The notes under the pieces were generated by a model that worked only from the letters and a program-made list of their open reading frames with translations, was not told where the DNA came from and ran no database searches. A program made the position numbers and the translations under genes. From positions 62,001 to 126,000 of the forward strand of contig JADJRV010000012.1 of the NCBI GenBank assembly GCA_016712045.1: a stretch of DNA of 64,000 nt. Reading direction: 5' to 3'. The stretch's first letter is position 1. Every line of letters starts with the position of its first letter. Positions 1 through 10,391 of this stretch are shown here, piece by piece. The DNA comes from Chloracidobacterium sp. GTDB taxonomy: Bacteria > Acidobacteriota > Blastocatellia > Pyrinomonadales > Pyrinomonadaceae.

Positions 1-36
1 CGGCTGATACCCATAATGCAATTTGGATTCGCTCCT

Positions 37-66
37 AAAAAGGCTTCGCTAATGCGGAGCCTTTTT
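37..66. terminator. Rho-independent terminator hairpin
   Basis: A 13-base stem (AAAAAGGCTTCGC, one G-T wobble against its partner) with loop TAAT is followed by a run of T and flanked by A on the other side, so it could end transcription in either direction. It probably ends a gene lying to the left of the window. It abuts the TGGTCC repeat that follows. Confidence 0.7.
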
Positions 67-114
67 TTGGTCCACCCTGGTCCACCTTGGTCCACTTGGT
101 CCGGACCGGACCAA
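67..114 (+). repeat. TGGTCC tandem repeat with palindromic end, copy 1
   Basis: Three units close to TTGGTCCACC in tandem end in a 19-base near-palindrome built from TTGGTCC and GGACCAA around GGACC. The same layout recurs at 30185-30233 and, inverted, at 55999-56058. This copy lies directly beside a terminator hairpin. Confidence 0.8.
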
Positions 115-137
115 GACCCAACTTCAAATTGTTGTTT

Positions 138-166
138 TTGAACACAATATGTGCTAATAACATAGT
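138..166 (+). promoter_or_regulatory. Weak sigma70-like promoter candidate
   Basis: TTGAAC at 138-143 and CATAGT at 161-166 are separated by 17 bases, 41 bases before the ATG at 207. Both boxes match the consensus at only four of six positions, so this is a suggestion only. Confidence 0.3.
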
Positions 167-206
167 CAGTTTCTTCTGAAATTTCACAGTTTGCGATCGT
201 GTCCTT

Positions 207-2318
207 ATGTTGTCGAGTTTGCCCAAACTGACTCTTTGGCTCGTGGCTTTCGTGGCCGCTATGTCGGCGGTCGTGAGCGGTCAGTCGTCTAGCGGGCGGC
301 TCACGGGCAAGGTAACAGATAAGGATGGCAAGCCGATGGCGGGCATCACCGTCGTTGCAACCAATCAAACCAACTCAACAAGTAAAACGCAACGGACAAA
401 GGCCGATGGTAGCTACACGATCCGGCTCGCTAATGGAGCGTACCGAATTACGGTCGCCGAGCCCTATGAGGCCAGGTTTGACCGGGGCAAGACGGATGAA
501 TATGGCGCATTTGCCAATCTGATCTGCAACGCACAAAAAATGTGCACTGCACTGGAAAATGTGATCATCGACGGCAGCGAACGAAAGATAGACTTTGCCG
601 TTACCGATCCGGCCAAAGACACAGCGGCAAAACCTGGCGAAACGGCCAAATCGCCGTTCAAGACCCGCGAGGTGCTCGACCGCTGGCGGATCGAATTTCC
701 CGAATACGAACGCTACGGCGACAAAGGTGTCCGCGGCCGTGATATCCCTTTCCGAAAGACCAACAAATGGTATAACCCATATGACACCAACGTATTAAAG
801 GGCGACAAACCCGTCATCGGCAACGACTATTTTATGGTGTTTTCGGCCGTCAGCACGACCGGCGTCGAACTGCGTCGCACGCCTTCCGGCAACAATGTCT
901 CGTCGGCAAGCCCGAACAGCAACAACTTTTTTGGCCGCCCCGAAAGTTTTAGTTTGGGCCAGACGATGCAGGTTTCGTTTGAGTTTTTTAAGGGCCAGAC
1001 CGTCTTTCGCCCGCGCGCTTGGGCGGTGAAAGTATCGCCGACGTTTAGCCTGCCAAACTATCTTAATGCCCGAGAGAATGGCATCGTCAATGTCGATGTC
1101 CGCCGCGGCACGACCCGTACCGATTATCACGTCTCACTCGAAGAGGCCTTTGCCGAGGTCAAGCTGTTTGACGTCAACGACAATTACGATTTCGTTTCCG
1201 TCAGGGCGGGCATACAGCCTTTTAACGCCGATTTTCGCGGGTTTTTGTTCTCGGATAATAACCTCGGATTCAGAGTATTTGGCGGACATTCGAATAACAA
1301 GTCTCAGTTCAACTTTGCGTATTTTCGCTCGATCGAAAAAGATACAAACAGCGGGCTCAACTCGATGAAAAAGCTTCGCCCGCAAAATATCTACATCGCC
1401 AATTATTACCGGCAGGATTTCCTGACCAAAGGCTACACGATCCAAGCGGTTGCTGCATATAACGACGACCGCGCCGACAAGCATTACGACGAAAACGGCT
1501 TTCTCGTCCGGCCCGCCCTGATCGGCAGTGCTCGGCCACACAACGTTAAGGCCGGATATCTTGGCTTTAACGGCGACGGCCACATCGGCATTTTGAATCT
1601 GACCAACTCGTATTACTACGCATTTGGGCATGACGATTTCAACCCCATCGCGGGGAAACGCACCGAGATCAGTGCCCACATGGCGGCTGTCGAGGCGTCG
1701 ATAGATAAAAACTGGCTGCGATTTCGCGGCTCGGTCTTTTTCGCATCGGGCGATAAGAACCCGACAGACGATAAAGCAAACGGCTTTGACGCGATACTCG
1801 ACGACCCCAATTTTGCTGGTGGACAATTCTCGTATTGGAACCGCCAAGGCATACGTCTAGTCTCGACCGAGGTCGGCCTTGTTCAAAGCAACAGCCTGTT
1901 GCCGACATTGCGTTCGAGCAAGACCGAGGGGCAATCAAATTTTGTAAATCCGGGCATCATGATCTTTAACGCCGGCGTCGACGCCGAGTTAACACAGACG
2001 ATCAAGGCGGTATTTAACGCCAATTACCTGCGTTTTCACCGGACGGACGTGCTTGAGTATGTGTTGTTCGAGCCGGTAGTGCGGCACGATATCGGATACG
2101 ATCTGAGCCTCGGGGCGGTCTATCGCCCGTTCCTTATTAATAACATCACGATGACGTTTGGCGGCAGCATGTTTTTTGCGGGCAAAGGGTTTCGCGATGT
2201 CTATACTGACAGGACGCAAAATTGCCCGATACCAAATTTTTGCACGCCGGGACCGCAGATCGTCAATCCGAGCAAACCGCAATACTCATTATTTAGCCAG
2301 CTAAAGCTGATCTTTTAA
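207..2318 (+). CDS. Outer-membrane beta-barrel protein with N-terminal carboxypeptidase-regulatory-like domain
   Basis: 703 residues. The first about 25 form a signal peptide ending near VVSGQ. Residues about 29-115 match the carboxypeptidase regulatory-like (CarboxypepD_reg) fold (GKVTDKDGKPMAG, then ADGSYTIRL). From about residue 200 the chain alternates aromatic and polar residues in beta-strand style and ends in LFSQLKLIF, a C-terminal aromatic as in the outer-membrane assembly signal. No TonB plug is evident, so it is not a standard TonB receptor. It lies 21 bases before a decahaem cytochrome gene, which suggests the two proteins form an outer-membrane porin-cytochrome pair (inference). 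The ATG at 207 is the only start that leaves the signal peptide intact. Confidence 0.75.
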   Translation: MLSSLPKLTLWLVAFVAAMSAVVSGQSSSGRLTGKVTDKDGKPMAGITVVATNQTNSTSKTQRTKADGSYTIRLANGAYRITVAEPYEARFDRGKTDEYGAFANLICNAQKMCTALENVIIDGSERKIDFAVTDPAKDTAAKPGETAKSPFKTREVLDRWRIEFPEYERYGDKGVRGRDIPFRKTNKWYNPYDTNVLKGDKPVIGNDYFMVFSAVSTTGVELRRTPSGNNVSSASPNSNNFFGRPESFSLGQTMQVSFEFFKGQTVFRPRAWAVKVSPTFSLPNYLNARENGIVNVDVRRGTTRTDYHVSLEEAFAEVKLFDVNDNYDFVSVRAGIQPFNADFRGFLFSDNNLGFRVFGGHSNNKSQFNFAYFRSIEKDTNSGLNSMKKLRPQNIYIANYYRQDFLTKGYTIQAVAAYNDDRADKHYDENGFLVRPALIGSARPHNVKAGYLGFNGDGHIGILNLTNSYYYAFGHDDFNPIAGKRTEISAHMAAVEASIDKNWLRFRGSVFFASGDKNPTDDKANGFDAILDDPNFAGGQFSYWNRQGIRLVSTEVGLVQSNSLLPTLRSSKTEGQSNFVNPGIMIFNAGVDAELTQTIKAVFNANYLRFHRTDVLEYVLFEPVVRHDIGYDLSLGAVYRPFLINNITMTFGGSMFFAGKGFRDVYTDRTQNCPIPNFCTPGPQIVNPSKPQYSLFSQLKLIF

Positions 2319-2339
2319 GGCGCGAGGGGAAAGATATAA

Positions 2340-5300
2340 ATGGCCGGTCGAGCTAACATAAATGTCCGCATCAAGTTGATCGTGCTGCTGGTGTTCGCGT
2401 TTTTTCTCACCGCGGCACTGTGGAAAGACCAGACGCTGGCAAAAAAGAATGACGACCCGGCCGCCAAGACCGCACCTCAAACCGTACTTGCACAGCCGGA
2501 GCAAACTTATCTGGCTGAAACGCCGAAAGCCGAGGACGCTAAGATCGAGGGCTGTGCCAAATGCCATGACAACATCGAGCCGATGCACCGCTACAACAAT
2601 AAGGGCGATGTTTTTGACAAGCTCGACGAGGGCAAAGACGCGCAAGGGTTGACATGTACTTCTTGCCACGGAGGCAACCCGGCGGCGACCACGCAAAAAG
2701 ATGCCCACGTCCAGCCAAAATTTCCAAAAGAATGGGGCTGTAAAAACGGCGAGTGTTCGAGCCGCAACCCCGAACGCACCAACACGCTGCTCGCCAAAGA
2801 AACACGCGAATTTGTCCGCTTTGTAAACCCTGGCGATTTTCGCGTTATCAGCCAGTCGTGCGGCCAATGTCATACCGACGAGAACGAAAAAGTATCGCGC
2901 AGCATGATGGCACACGGTTCGATGCTGTGGGGAGCCGCTCTTTATAACAACGGCGGTTTTCATATCAAGGACGCACGGTTTGGCGAAAGCTACAACGAAG
3001 ACGGCAAGCCGCAAGCTCTGCTCCACGAACCCTCACCGACCCGCGAGCAACAGGCTTTCAAAGGGTGGCTCTCGTCGCTGTACCCGCTTCCGCGTTGGGA
3101 GGTCTCACAACCGGGTAATATCCTACGCGTATTCGAACGCGGCGGACGGCGGCGCAACGAGGTCGGCAACCCTGATAAGGAAGAAGAGGGAGGTAAACCT
3201 GACAAAGGCTTGAGCCCCCGTGGCCTCGGCACAAACAACCGCACCGACCCGGTCTATCTCGGGCTGCAAAAAACGCGTCTGCTCGACCCGACATCGAATT
3301 TTCTTGGCACTAATGACCATGCGGGCGACTATCGTTCGTCAGGGTGTAGCTCGTGTCATGTCGTTTACGCCAATGACACTAGTAAAGCCTCCTCAGGGCC
3401 GTATGCGATCGCCGGAAACCGGGGCTATTCACAATCGGCGGACACCAAAATTCCAAAAAACGAATCGGGTCACCCGATCAAGCATCAGTTCACATCGCGC
3501 ATCCCGACGGCGCAGTGCATGACCTGTCATATGCATCCTGGCACAAATATGGTCGCGACCTATCTCGGCCGCATGTGGTGGGACAACGAGAGCGACGGCA
3601 AAATGATGTATCCGCAGGATAAGCAGATCGACCCGACACAGGCTGAGATGGCCGCCAAGCTCGATAAAAATCCTGAGGGAGCGAGCCTTCGCGGGCTTTG
3701 GTCTGATTCGATCTTTTTGCAAAACACGGGAACGGCGGATTTTAACAGCAAACTAAAGAATGTGCAGTTTGCCGACTCGCACGGCCACGGCTGGATTTTC
3801 AAGAACGTCTATAAAAAGGACCGCAAAGGCAATCTTTTGAACGCCGCCGACCGCATCGTCCCGGCTGACGACCCGAACAAATTCCAAAAGGCTGTCCACC
3901 TGCAAGACATACATCTTGAGAAAGGTATGCATTGCGTCGATTGCCATTTCCGGCAGGACAGCCACGGAACGGGCATACTTTATAATGAGCCGCGTGCCGC
4001 GGTCGAGATCAGTTGCGTCGATTGCCACGGCTCGGTCAAGGCTAAAGCTAACGGCATCACGAGTAGCTTTGCCGCCGAGGCCCCCGAAAACAAGAACGAA
4101 ATAAATCAACGTAAAAATGCCAATAAACAGCTGATCGGCCGCGACCTGACGCGTCTGCGGTTTCGCGCTCCCGACGGTAAACGGCAAGCTGTGCTTGAAG
4201 TGATCACCAAGGACGAAAAACGTCCTAACCCCGTGTCGAAAGGCCGCGAGATACAATTAAAGAAAGGCGACATCGTCCAGCATTCGATCGTTGACCCGGA
4301 TATGTGGTGGCGGGTCAAGCAAACCCGCGACACGGTCATCGAGGGCGAACGCGATTACAACGTCCAGTCGGCTTACGCCAAGCTGATGCAAAAAGACAAC
4401 ACGACTTGGGACAACATCGACGCAGGTGAAGACAAGCTCGCTCACGGCGATACGACCATGACTTGTTACGCCTGCCATACCTCTTGGGTCACAAGCTGTT
4501 TTGGTTGTCATCTGTCGATGGAGGCAAATAAAAAGATGCCAAATCGCCACAACGAGGGTGGCGACTCGCGTAATTTTACGAGCTACAATTTTCAAGTTCT
4601 GCGTGACGATATTTTTATGCTCGGCAAAGACGGCACGGTCACCGGCCACCGCGTTGCCCCAGTCAGTTCGAGGTCGGCGGTACTAGTCTCATCGCGAAAT
4701 CAAAACCGCGAGTGGATCTATAGCCAGCAACAGACCGTTTCCGGCCGAGGGATTTTCGGGCCAGACATTTAATACCCATGTTCCGCACACCGTTCGCGGC
4801 CGCGAGACAAAGAGCTGCTCCGATTGCCATGTCTCGAAAGAAAAGGACAACAATGCATGGCTTGCCCAAGTCATGCTACAGGGTACAAATTTTGTGAATT
4901 TCATGGGCCGTTACGTCTATATTGCCGCGACCCATTCGCTCGACGCGGTGGTTGTCACGGAACACGACGAACCTCAGGCCGTTCTCGGCAGCAACTTACA
5001 AAAGCTCGCGTATAAAAACAATTTCGATAAATTTGTTCAGAATGGCCGCGAGCTAAAAGAGGTCTATGAGAATAAGGGCCGACCCGAGGCTCTGTCGGTT
5101 CAGGTCCGTGGTGAATATGCATATGTCGCCGCCGGGAAAGGCGGACTCCGGGTTTATGATGTCGCCCAGATCGACCACAAAGGCTTTTCGGAACGCATAA
5201 CCACGGCGCCTGTTTCGCCGCTCGGACAAAAATTCTACGTACCCAGCAAATACGCGACAGCCGTCGCCGCACCTTCGACGCTTGCGGTCGATCCGGCGCG

Positions 5301-6315
5301 TTGGCGAACTGTGCAGAATGACGACGGCACATTCAAACAGGTTCCCCCCGACGAAGCTTTGCGGCTAAATGCCGAGGCTGCTAAAGCCGGCAAACCCGCT
5401 CCCGCGATCAACGAAGAGGGGCCGATCCATCCGCTGTATGCATATTTATATGTAGTGGACAAATTTGAAGGGCTAATACTCGTCAACGCCGCGACTCTGC
5501 TCGACGGCGATCCGCGTAACAATTTCCTAAGCCGGGCTGTGACCTTCAATCCGAACGGAGTTTTGAACGGTGCTAATAATATTATGCTCGCCGGTAATTT
5601 TGCTTACGTGACGACAGACAGGGCTCTCGTCATCGTCGATCTTTCAACACCAACACAGCCAAAGGTCACCGCTGAGGTTCCGCTCAATGGTCCAAAGGCG
5701 GTCGCCGTTCAGTTTCTCTACGCCTTTGTTGTCGATCATGATGGACTGAAAGTGCTCGATATCAAAGATCTACAGACGTCCGGGCAGGTAAAGGTTATCG
5801 ATGGGGCTTCAGTTTCGCTCGCCCATGCTCACGATGTCTACATCGCACGTACTTATGCATATGTCGCAAATGGCGAGGATGGCATCGCGATAATCGATGT
5901 GGAAAAACCTGAGCAGCCAAAGCTCGACCAGACCTTCAATGCCGACGGTACGATCAACGACGCCCACGCCGTCAAAGTAGCGATGACCAATGCAAGCCTC
6001 TACGCCTATGTCGCAGATGGCAAGAACGGCTTAAAGATCCTGCAACTCACCGACCCTGAGACGATGCCCAATTACGCCGGGTTTAGCCCGCGTCCCGAGC
6101 CAAGACTGATCGCAACTTTCAAGACGAAGGGCGAGGCGGTTGCTATCAGCAAGGGGCTCGACCGCGATCGTGCCGCCGACGAGAGCGGCAATCAGGTCGC
6201 CGTCTTTGGCCGCCGCGGCGCGAGGCCGTTTGGATTTGAAGACGTTATGAAGATGCTACGGACAAATAACGGTACTGGCGAGTTTTTCCAGGTGTCGGAC
6301 GAGCCAACTAAATAG
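2340..6315 (+). CDS. Decahaem cytochrome c fused to a seven-bladed LVIVD propeller (frameshifted)
   Basis: Read through one frameshift this is about 1,325 residues. A signal-anchor (residues about 10-28) is followed by nine CXXCH haem motifs (CAKCH, CTSCH, CGQCH, CSSCH, CMTCH, CVDCH twice, CYACH, CFGCH). A tenth, CSDCH near residue 825, lies just after the break. From about 855 to the end there are seven repeats of the form YAYV...GL.hhD, as in LVIVD beta-propeller proteins. The break is near 4741-4745: removing one G from TCCGGCCGAG joins the two frames, and no other initiation is needed for the second half. The protein is probably periplasmic or exported and moves electrons. It follows the barrel gene at 207 by 21 bases. 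The exact partner or enzyme activity is not visible in the sequence. Confidence 0.82.
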
Positions 6316-6345
6316 CCTTTTCAGTGCTAACTAGATAATTAATAT

Positions 6346-6371
6346 GAGCCGGCAAATATGCCGGCTCTTTT
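6346..6371 (+). terminator. Terminator after the cytochrome gene
   Basis: Perfect 9-base stem GAGCCGGCA / TGCCGGCTC with loop AATA followed by TTTTATGTTTTTG, 30 bases after the stop codon of the cytochrome gene. Confidence 0.85.
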
Positions 6372-6456
6372 ATGTTTTTGTTTTTCTTATGAAGTAGGAA
6401 ATAACTGTAATTGGTAAAACCCATATAAAAAAAATTTCTAAATTGGTCAAACACCC

Positions 6457-6486
6457 TTGACAATTATTTTTGGCTTGGTACATAAT
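6457..6486 (+). promoter_or_regulatory. Sigma70-like promoter upstream of the TonB receptor
   Basis: TTGACA at 6457-6462 (perfect) and CATAAT at 6481-6486 (five of six) with 18 bases between. It lies in the 354-base gap 6316-6669, which otherwise holds the terminator at 6346, two imperfect operator-like copies (AATTGGTAAAACCC from 6409, AATTGGTCAAACACC from 6441) and the full operator at 6574. The leader to the ATG at 6670 would be about 175 bases. Confidence 0.6.
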
Positions 6487-6573
6487 AACTGCGCACTCAA
6501 GTACAAAGAACACAGGCTAATATGAACGTCCGAGAGAATTACATCTGAAACCAATTTCCGCAACCGTTCGTAT

Positions 6574-6590
6574 AATTGGTGTTACCAATT
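6574..6590. promoter_or_regulatory. GntR-type operator AATTGGTGTTACCAATT
   Basis: Perfect palindrome with 7-base arms and a 3-base centre. It overlaps a perfect TATAAT at 6571-6576, so it may cover a second promoter. The same arms and spacing recur at 22891-22907. FadR-subfamily GntR regulators such as PdhR, LldR and UxuR/ExuR are known to bind TTGGT/ACCAA half-sites, and such a regulator is encoded at 17015 in the same locus. The assignment to that protein is inference. Confidence 0.7.
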
Positions 6591-6669
6591 TAGTAAAATT
6601 AGCAAATTGTACAGGCGTACTGTCGCCACAAAGTATTTTTGAGATATTAAAAAAGAAGGACATCAGGTT

Positions 6670-9600
6670 ATGAAGACAACATTGATCCGCAAAGCGTTTA
6701 TTTTCACAGCATTCTCGTTACTTGTTACCGCGTTTGTATCACTTGCCGCCGCACAGGATTATCGTGCGACGATTAATGGCAATGTAACCGACCCTAACGG
6801 TGCGGCCGTGGCCGCAGCAACGGTCACCGTTAAGAATAATGCAACAAACATCACCGTCTCGGTAACGACCAACGGCGAGGGTTCTTACGTAATACCGTTC
6901 ATCGTCCCCGGAACTTATACTGTCACGGCGACCAGTAGCGGCTTTAAGATCTCGACACGGGAAAATATTGTCTTAAAGGTGGACGACCGCCTGCCGCTTG
7001 ATTTCACTCTTGAGATCGGCGCCGCTGCCGAGGTCAGCATTATCGCTGATACAGAGCTGCTCGAACGCGGAACGGTCACGATCGGTACGTCGGTCAGCCA
7101 ACGTCAGATCGAAGAGCTTCCGCTTGCCGAAGGAGCTCCTTACGTTCTCGCCACACAGGCACCTGGCATGGTCTACACCGGCGACCCAAATTTCCAGGGC
7201 CCAACTGCTAACGGCAACCTCGCGGGTTTTCGCAGCAACGGCACTCAGGGAAATCAGGTCAACGCTTCGGGCGGAAACGTGATCAACCTTGATGGTTCGC
7301 CAAACCTTGCTTATGACGGACAGGTTGCATTTACGCCGCCGTCAGCAGCAACCCGCGAATTTAAGGTCCAGACCAACAGCTTTGACGCTCAGATGGGTTT
7401 TACCGCCGGTGCGACAGTGAACGTTGCGACTAAAAGCGGTACGAACAAGTTCAATGGCGAAGGTTATTTTTACGACCGCGACAAGAGCAGGACGGCAAAC
7501 AATTTCTTTAATAACAAAGCGGGCCTGCCCAAGCCGGAACGCAAATACAATCGTTATGGCGGCGTCCTTACGGGCACGATCTTTAAGGATTAGACGTTCT
7601 TTCTATTTTCCTATGAACGTCAAAAAGATAACGTTGCACAGACGACCACCTACTCTGTCCCGACTGCATTGATGCGCCAGGGCAATTTCTCTGAGATACT
7701 CGCCACCACGCCCATCTACAATCCAGCATCAGCGTTTATGGGCAACTCGACCTGCGGCCTAACCGGCACCCTAAACCGTGTGTGCCGCACGGCGTTCGCT
7801 GGCAACATCATCCCTATCGGTAGCATGTATGCTCCGGCTCTTGCGTTCATGCAGTATTTCCCTGCTCCGAATCTGCCGGGCGTTCAAAATAACTTCATTA
7901 CTGACCAAAATCTGATTCGTCCTTACCGGTCATTCATGGGCAGGATCGATCACAACATCAACGATAAAAACACTATTTTTGGTAAGTACTACCACAGCCG
8001 AAATACCGAGGACCGGTACAATCTGACCATGGCACCAGATTCGATCTTCCGCGGTTTCGAAAACCGCCGTAACAACGGTGCAAGCGCGACGTGGACCTCG
8101 ACCTTAAGTTCAAACCTCTACTTTGACCTGCGTGGCAGTTGGGGAAAATTTGAGCTGATTAGATTTCAGGACGGACAGCCCACTGCCGCCGATCTCGGCT
8201 TTACCGGTATCCCAAGCTCGCGGCAGGCTAATGTGTTTCCAAGATTTAATTTCACCAACTTCATGACCGTGGGCTCGCTTCGTGCGGATTACAATGACGG
8301 TCGAGATAGGCCGTTCGACATGCTGACGATTCAACCCACAATGACTTATATTCGTGGAAATCACACCATGAAATTCGGTTATGATTTCCGTCGGCTTCAT
8401 GAAAGATTTGATTATGGCGGGTATGCCTCGGGACAGTTCACATTTACGGGAGCCTATACGATGCAAAATTCGAGTTCGGGAGCAACAGAGCAGAATCGCC
8501 CGGGCCGCGATCTCGCATCTTTCTTGTTAGGCATTCCTGGTTCGGGTTCGATCGATAATCCCCAAGTCTATGACATTTCGTCGGCTTATCACGGAGTCTT
8601 TGTACAAGATGACTGGAGAGTTACTTCTAAAATAACCCTAAATTTGGGATTACGTTACGAGATCGAAGGCGGCTATAAAGAAAAAGAAGGCCGAATGGTC
8701 GTTGATTTTGATCGCACAGCAGCAAGCCCGATCGCGGCCGGAGTGCTTGCCAACTACAACTCAGGTGTGCCTCCGGGCGTACCGATCACCAATTTTCAAA
8801 GCCTGAAAGGCGGGTTTGTTTTTGCAAATGGAGCGTCACAGGCCAATCAGTTGATGGATAAAAATAATTTCCAGCCGCGTATAGGCCTTTCATACTCACC
8901 CGATCAAAAAACGATCATTCGTGCGGGGTTTGGTACTTTTACCGCTCCATTTCAGATCGTCACACAAAGCGTTGTTTTCCAACCGGGATTTTCGACACCG
9001 ACTACGTTTACACCTACACTTGATACCGGACTCACATTCGTGGCAACCCTGGCAAATGCGTTCCCGAGCGGCATTCTCCCGTCCGTTGGAAGTGCTAACG
9101 GCCTGATGACATTTGCCGGAACTGATCTCACATCAGCCGGCGGCAGCGGCCCAACAACAGTAATTCTGCAAAAAGACAGAAAAAACGCCACTTACACAAG
9201 ATACATTGTTGGCGTACAGCGCGAACTATGGGGCGGCATCGGCTTTGAGGCAACTTATGTTTACTCAAGCGGTAAGAATCTGGCCGTAAACCGTGAGCTT
9301 AATTTCATTCCACGGAACTGTGTCCGCTCGGATACAGGTGGGCCATGTCTGATAGATCTCGCCACGGCAAATCCGACGACACTCGTTGCGGATCTTCAAA
9401 ACTTAACGACCTATTTAGGTGACCGTTTCAAATCCTTTCAGGACGCAGATCCCCAGCAGCACCGCCTGGAACGGTGCGACCATCGCCCGGCGCAGATTGC
9501 TGACGGCATTCCCGCAGTTTGGCAATGTGGGGGTCGCAGAGTACAACGGTTCGAGCAGTTACAACTCGATCCAGTTGCAGGTCGTCAAACGCTTTACAAA

Positions 9601-10291
9601 AGGTTTGTCGTTCAACGGTTCATACACTTGGTCGCGTGAGCGTCTCAAGAACCAGTACCTCAATCCGCAGGACACTGAGCTCAACGAATACATTTCGCCG
9701 AATGAAAGGCCAAACCGTTTCACGCTGTCCACCATTTACGAACTTCCGTTCGGCAAGGGACGTCAGTTTGGCAGTTCGTGGAACTCGGTCGTCAACGCTA
9801 TATTTGGCGGATGGCAGATGCAGGGTATCTTTGAACGACAGAGCGGCGAACCTCTCGTGTTGCCAAATATGTACTACAACGGTGACATCACTCAACTTAA
9901 GAGCGACTACACCAATAAGAATGTTAATTTTGGACGCTTTGGTATTGACAGGCCCGGTTGGGACATCTCTGGATTTAACATCGGCGGTGTCGTTCCAGGC
10001 GTTCAAAATAACTTTGCCAGCGGCAGTGCCCTCACGTTGAGAAATCTTCCTTTCACGACAGACAACCTGCGCAACCAGCGTTTTCTGAAATTTGATATGG
10101 GACTTTCCAAGAACTTCCGGATCGGGGAGGGCAAGAAGTTGCAGATTCGCATGGATGCCATAAATGCGCTGAATACTCCTTATTTCAGCTCGCCAAACGT
10201 CACGCCTTCGAATGCGTCATTTGGATTTACGACGGCTCCGGTTCGTCAGCCGCCGCGTGACATACAGTTGGCAGCACGCTTCACATTCTAA
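6670..10291 (+). CDS. TonB-dependent receptor, CarboxypepD_reg type (one in-frame stop, one frameshift)
   Basis: About 1,206 residues once joined. Signal peptide (residues 1-29, ending SLAAAQ), then a carboxypeptidase-regulatory domain (RATINGNVTDPNGAAV), a plug domain (about 120-230) and a long beta-barrel ending LAARFTF. The stretch GATVNVATKSGTNKFNGEGY is typical of acidobacterial Oar-like receptors. Two defects are present. A TAG at 7591-7593 stands where relatives usually have Lys (IFKD-stop-TFFLFSYE), in the same frame on both sides. A one-base excess near 9418-9421 shifts the last 290 residues. Position at the head of the pectin locus and operator 6574 upstream suggest uptake of pectic oligosaccharides (inference). 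Confidence 0.85.
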
Positions 10292-10326
10292 TGTGACGTA
10301 GTTTGCTTTTTGCATCTAACTATCGA

Positions 10327-10376
10327 GCGTCACATAGACGACCATGCTTTACCGGCCGGTTATGTGACGCTTTTTT
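10327..10376 (+). terminator. Terminator after the TonB receptor
   Basis: Perfect 10-base stem GCGTCACATA / TATGTGACGC with a 24-base loop followed by six T, 35 bases after the receptor stop codon and 15 bases before the next gene. Confidence 0.75.
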
Positions 10377-10391
10377 ATCTAAATTTTTAAC

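Noticed and set aside
67..114. Possible CRISPR-like array
   Set aside because: Units are contiguous 10-11-base repeats without spacers, and no cas genes are nearby.
35..226. 63-residue open frame on the minus strand
   Set aside because: It is made of the terminator and the TGGTCC repeat read as protein; the same peptide-like string appears at the other repeat copies in different contexts.
795..1130. 111-residue minus-strand open frame
   Set aside because: Shadow of the barrel gene with no supporting signals.
1134..1847. 237-residue minus-strand open frame
   Set aside because: Lies wholly inside the barrel gene on the other strand; no domain, no start signal.
2301..3026. 241-residue minus-strand open frame
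   Set aside because: Antisense to the cytochrome gene including its haem motifs; composition of a shadow frame.
7591..7593. Stop-codon reassignment (TAG as amino acid)
   Set aside because: Only one such case; other genes in the window use TAG as a normal stop, for example at 56766-64000 and in the pectin operon.
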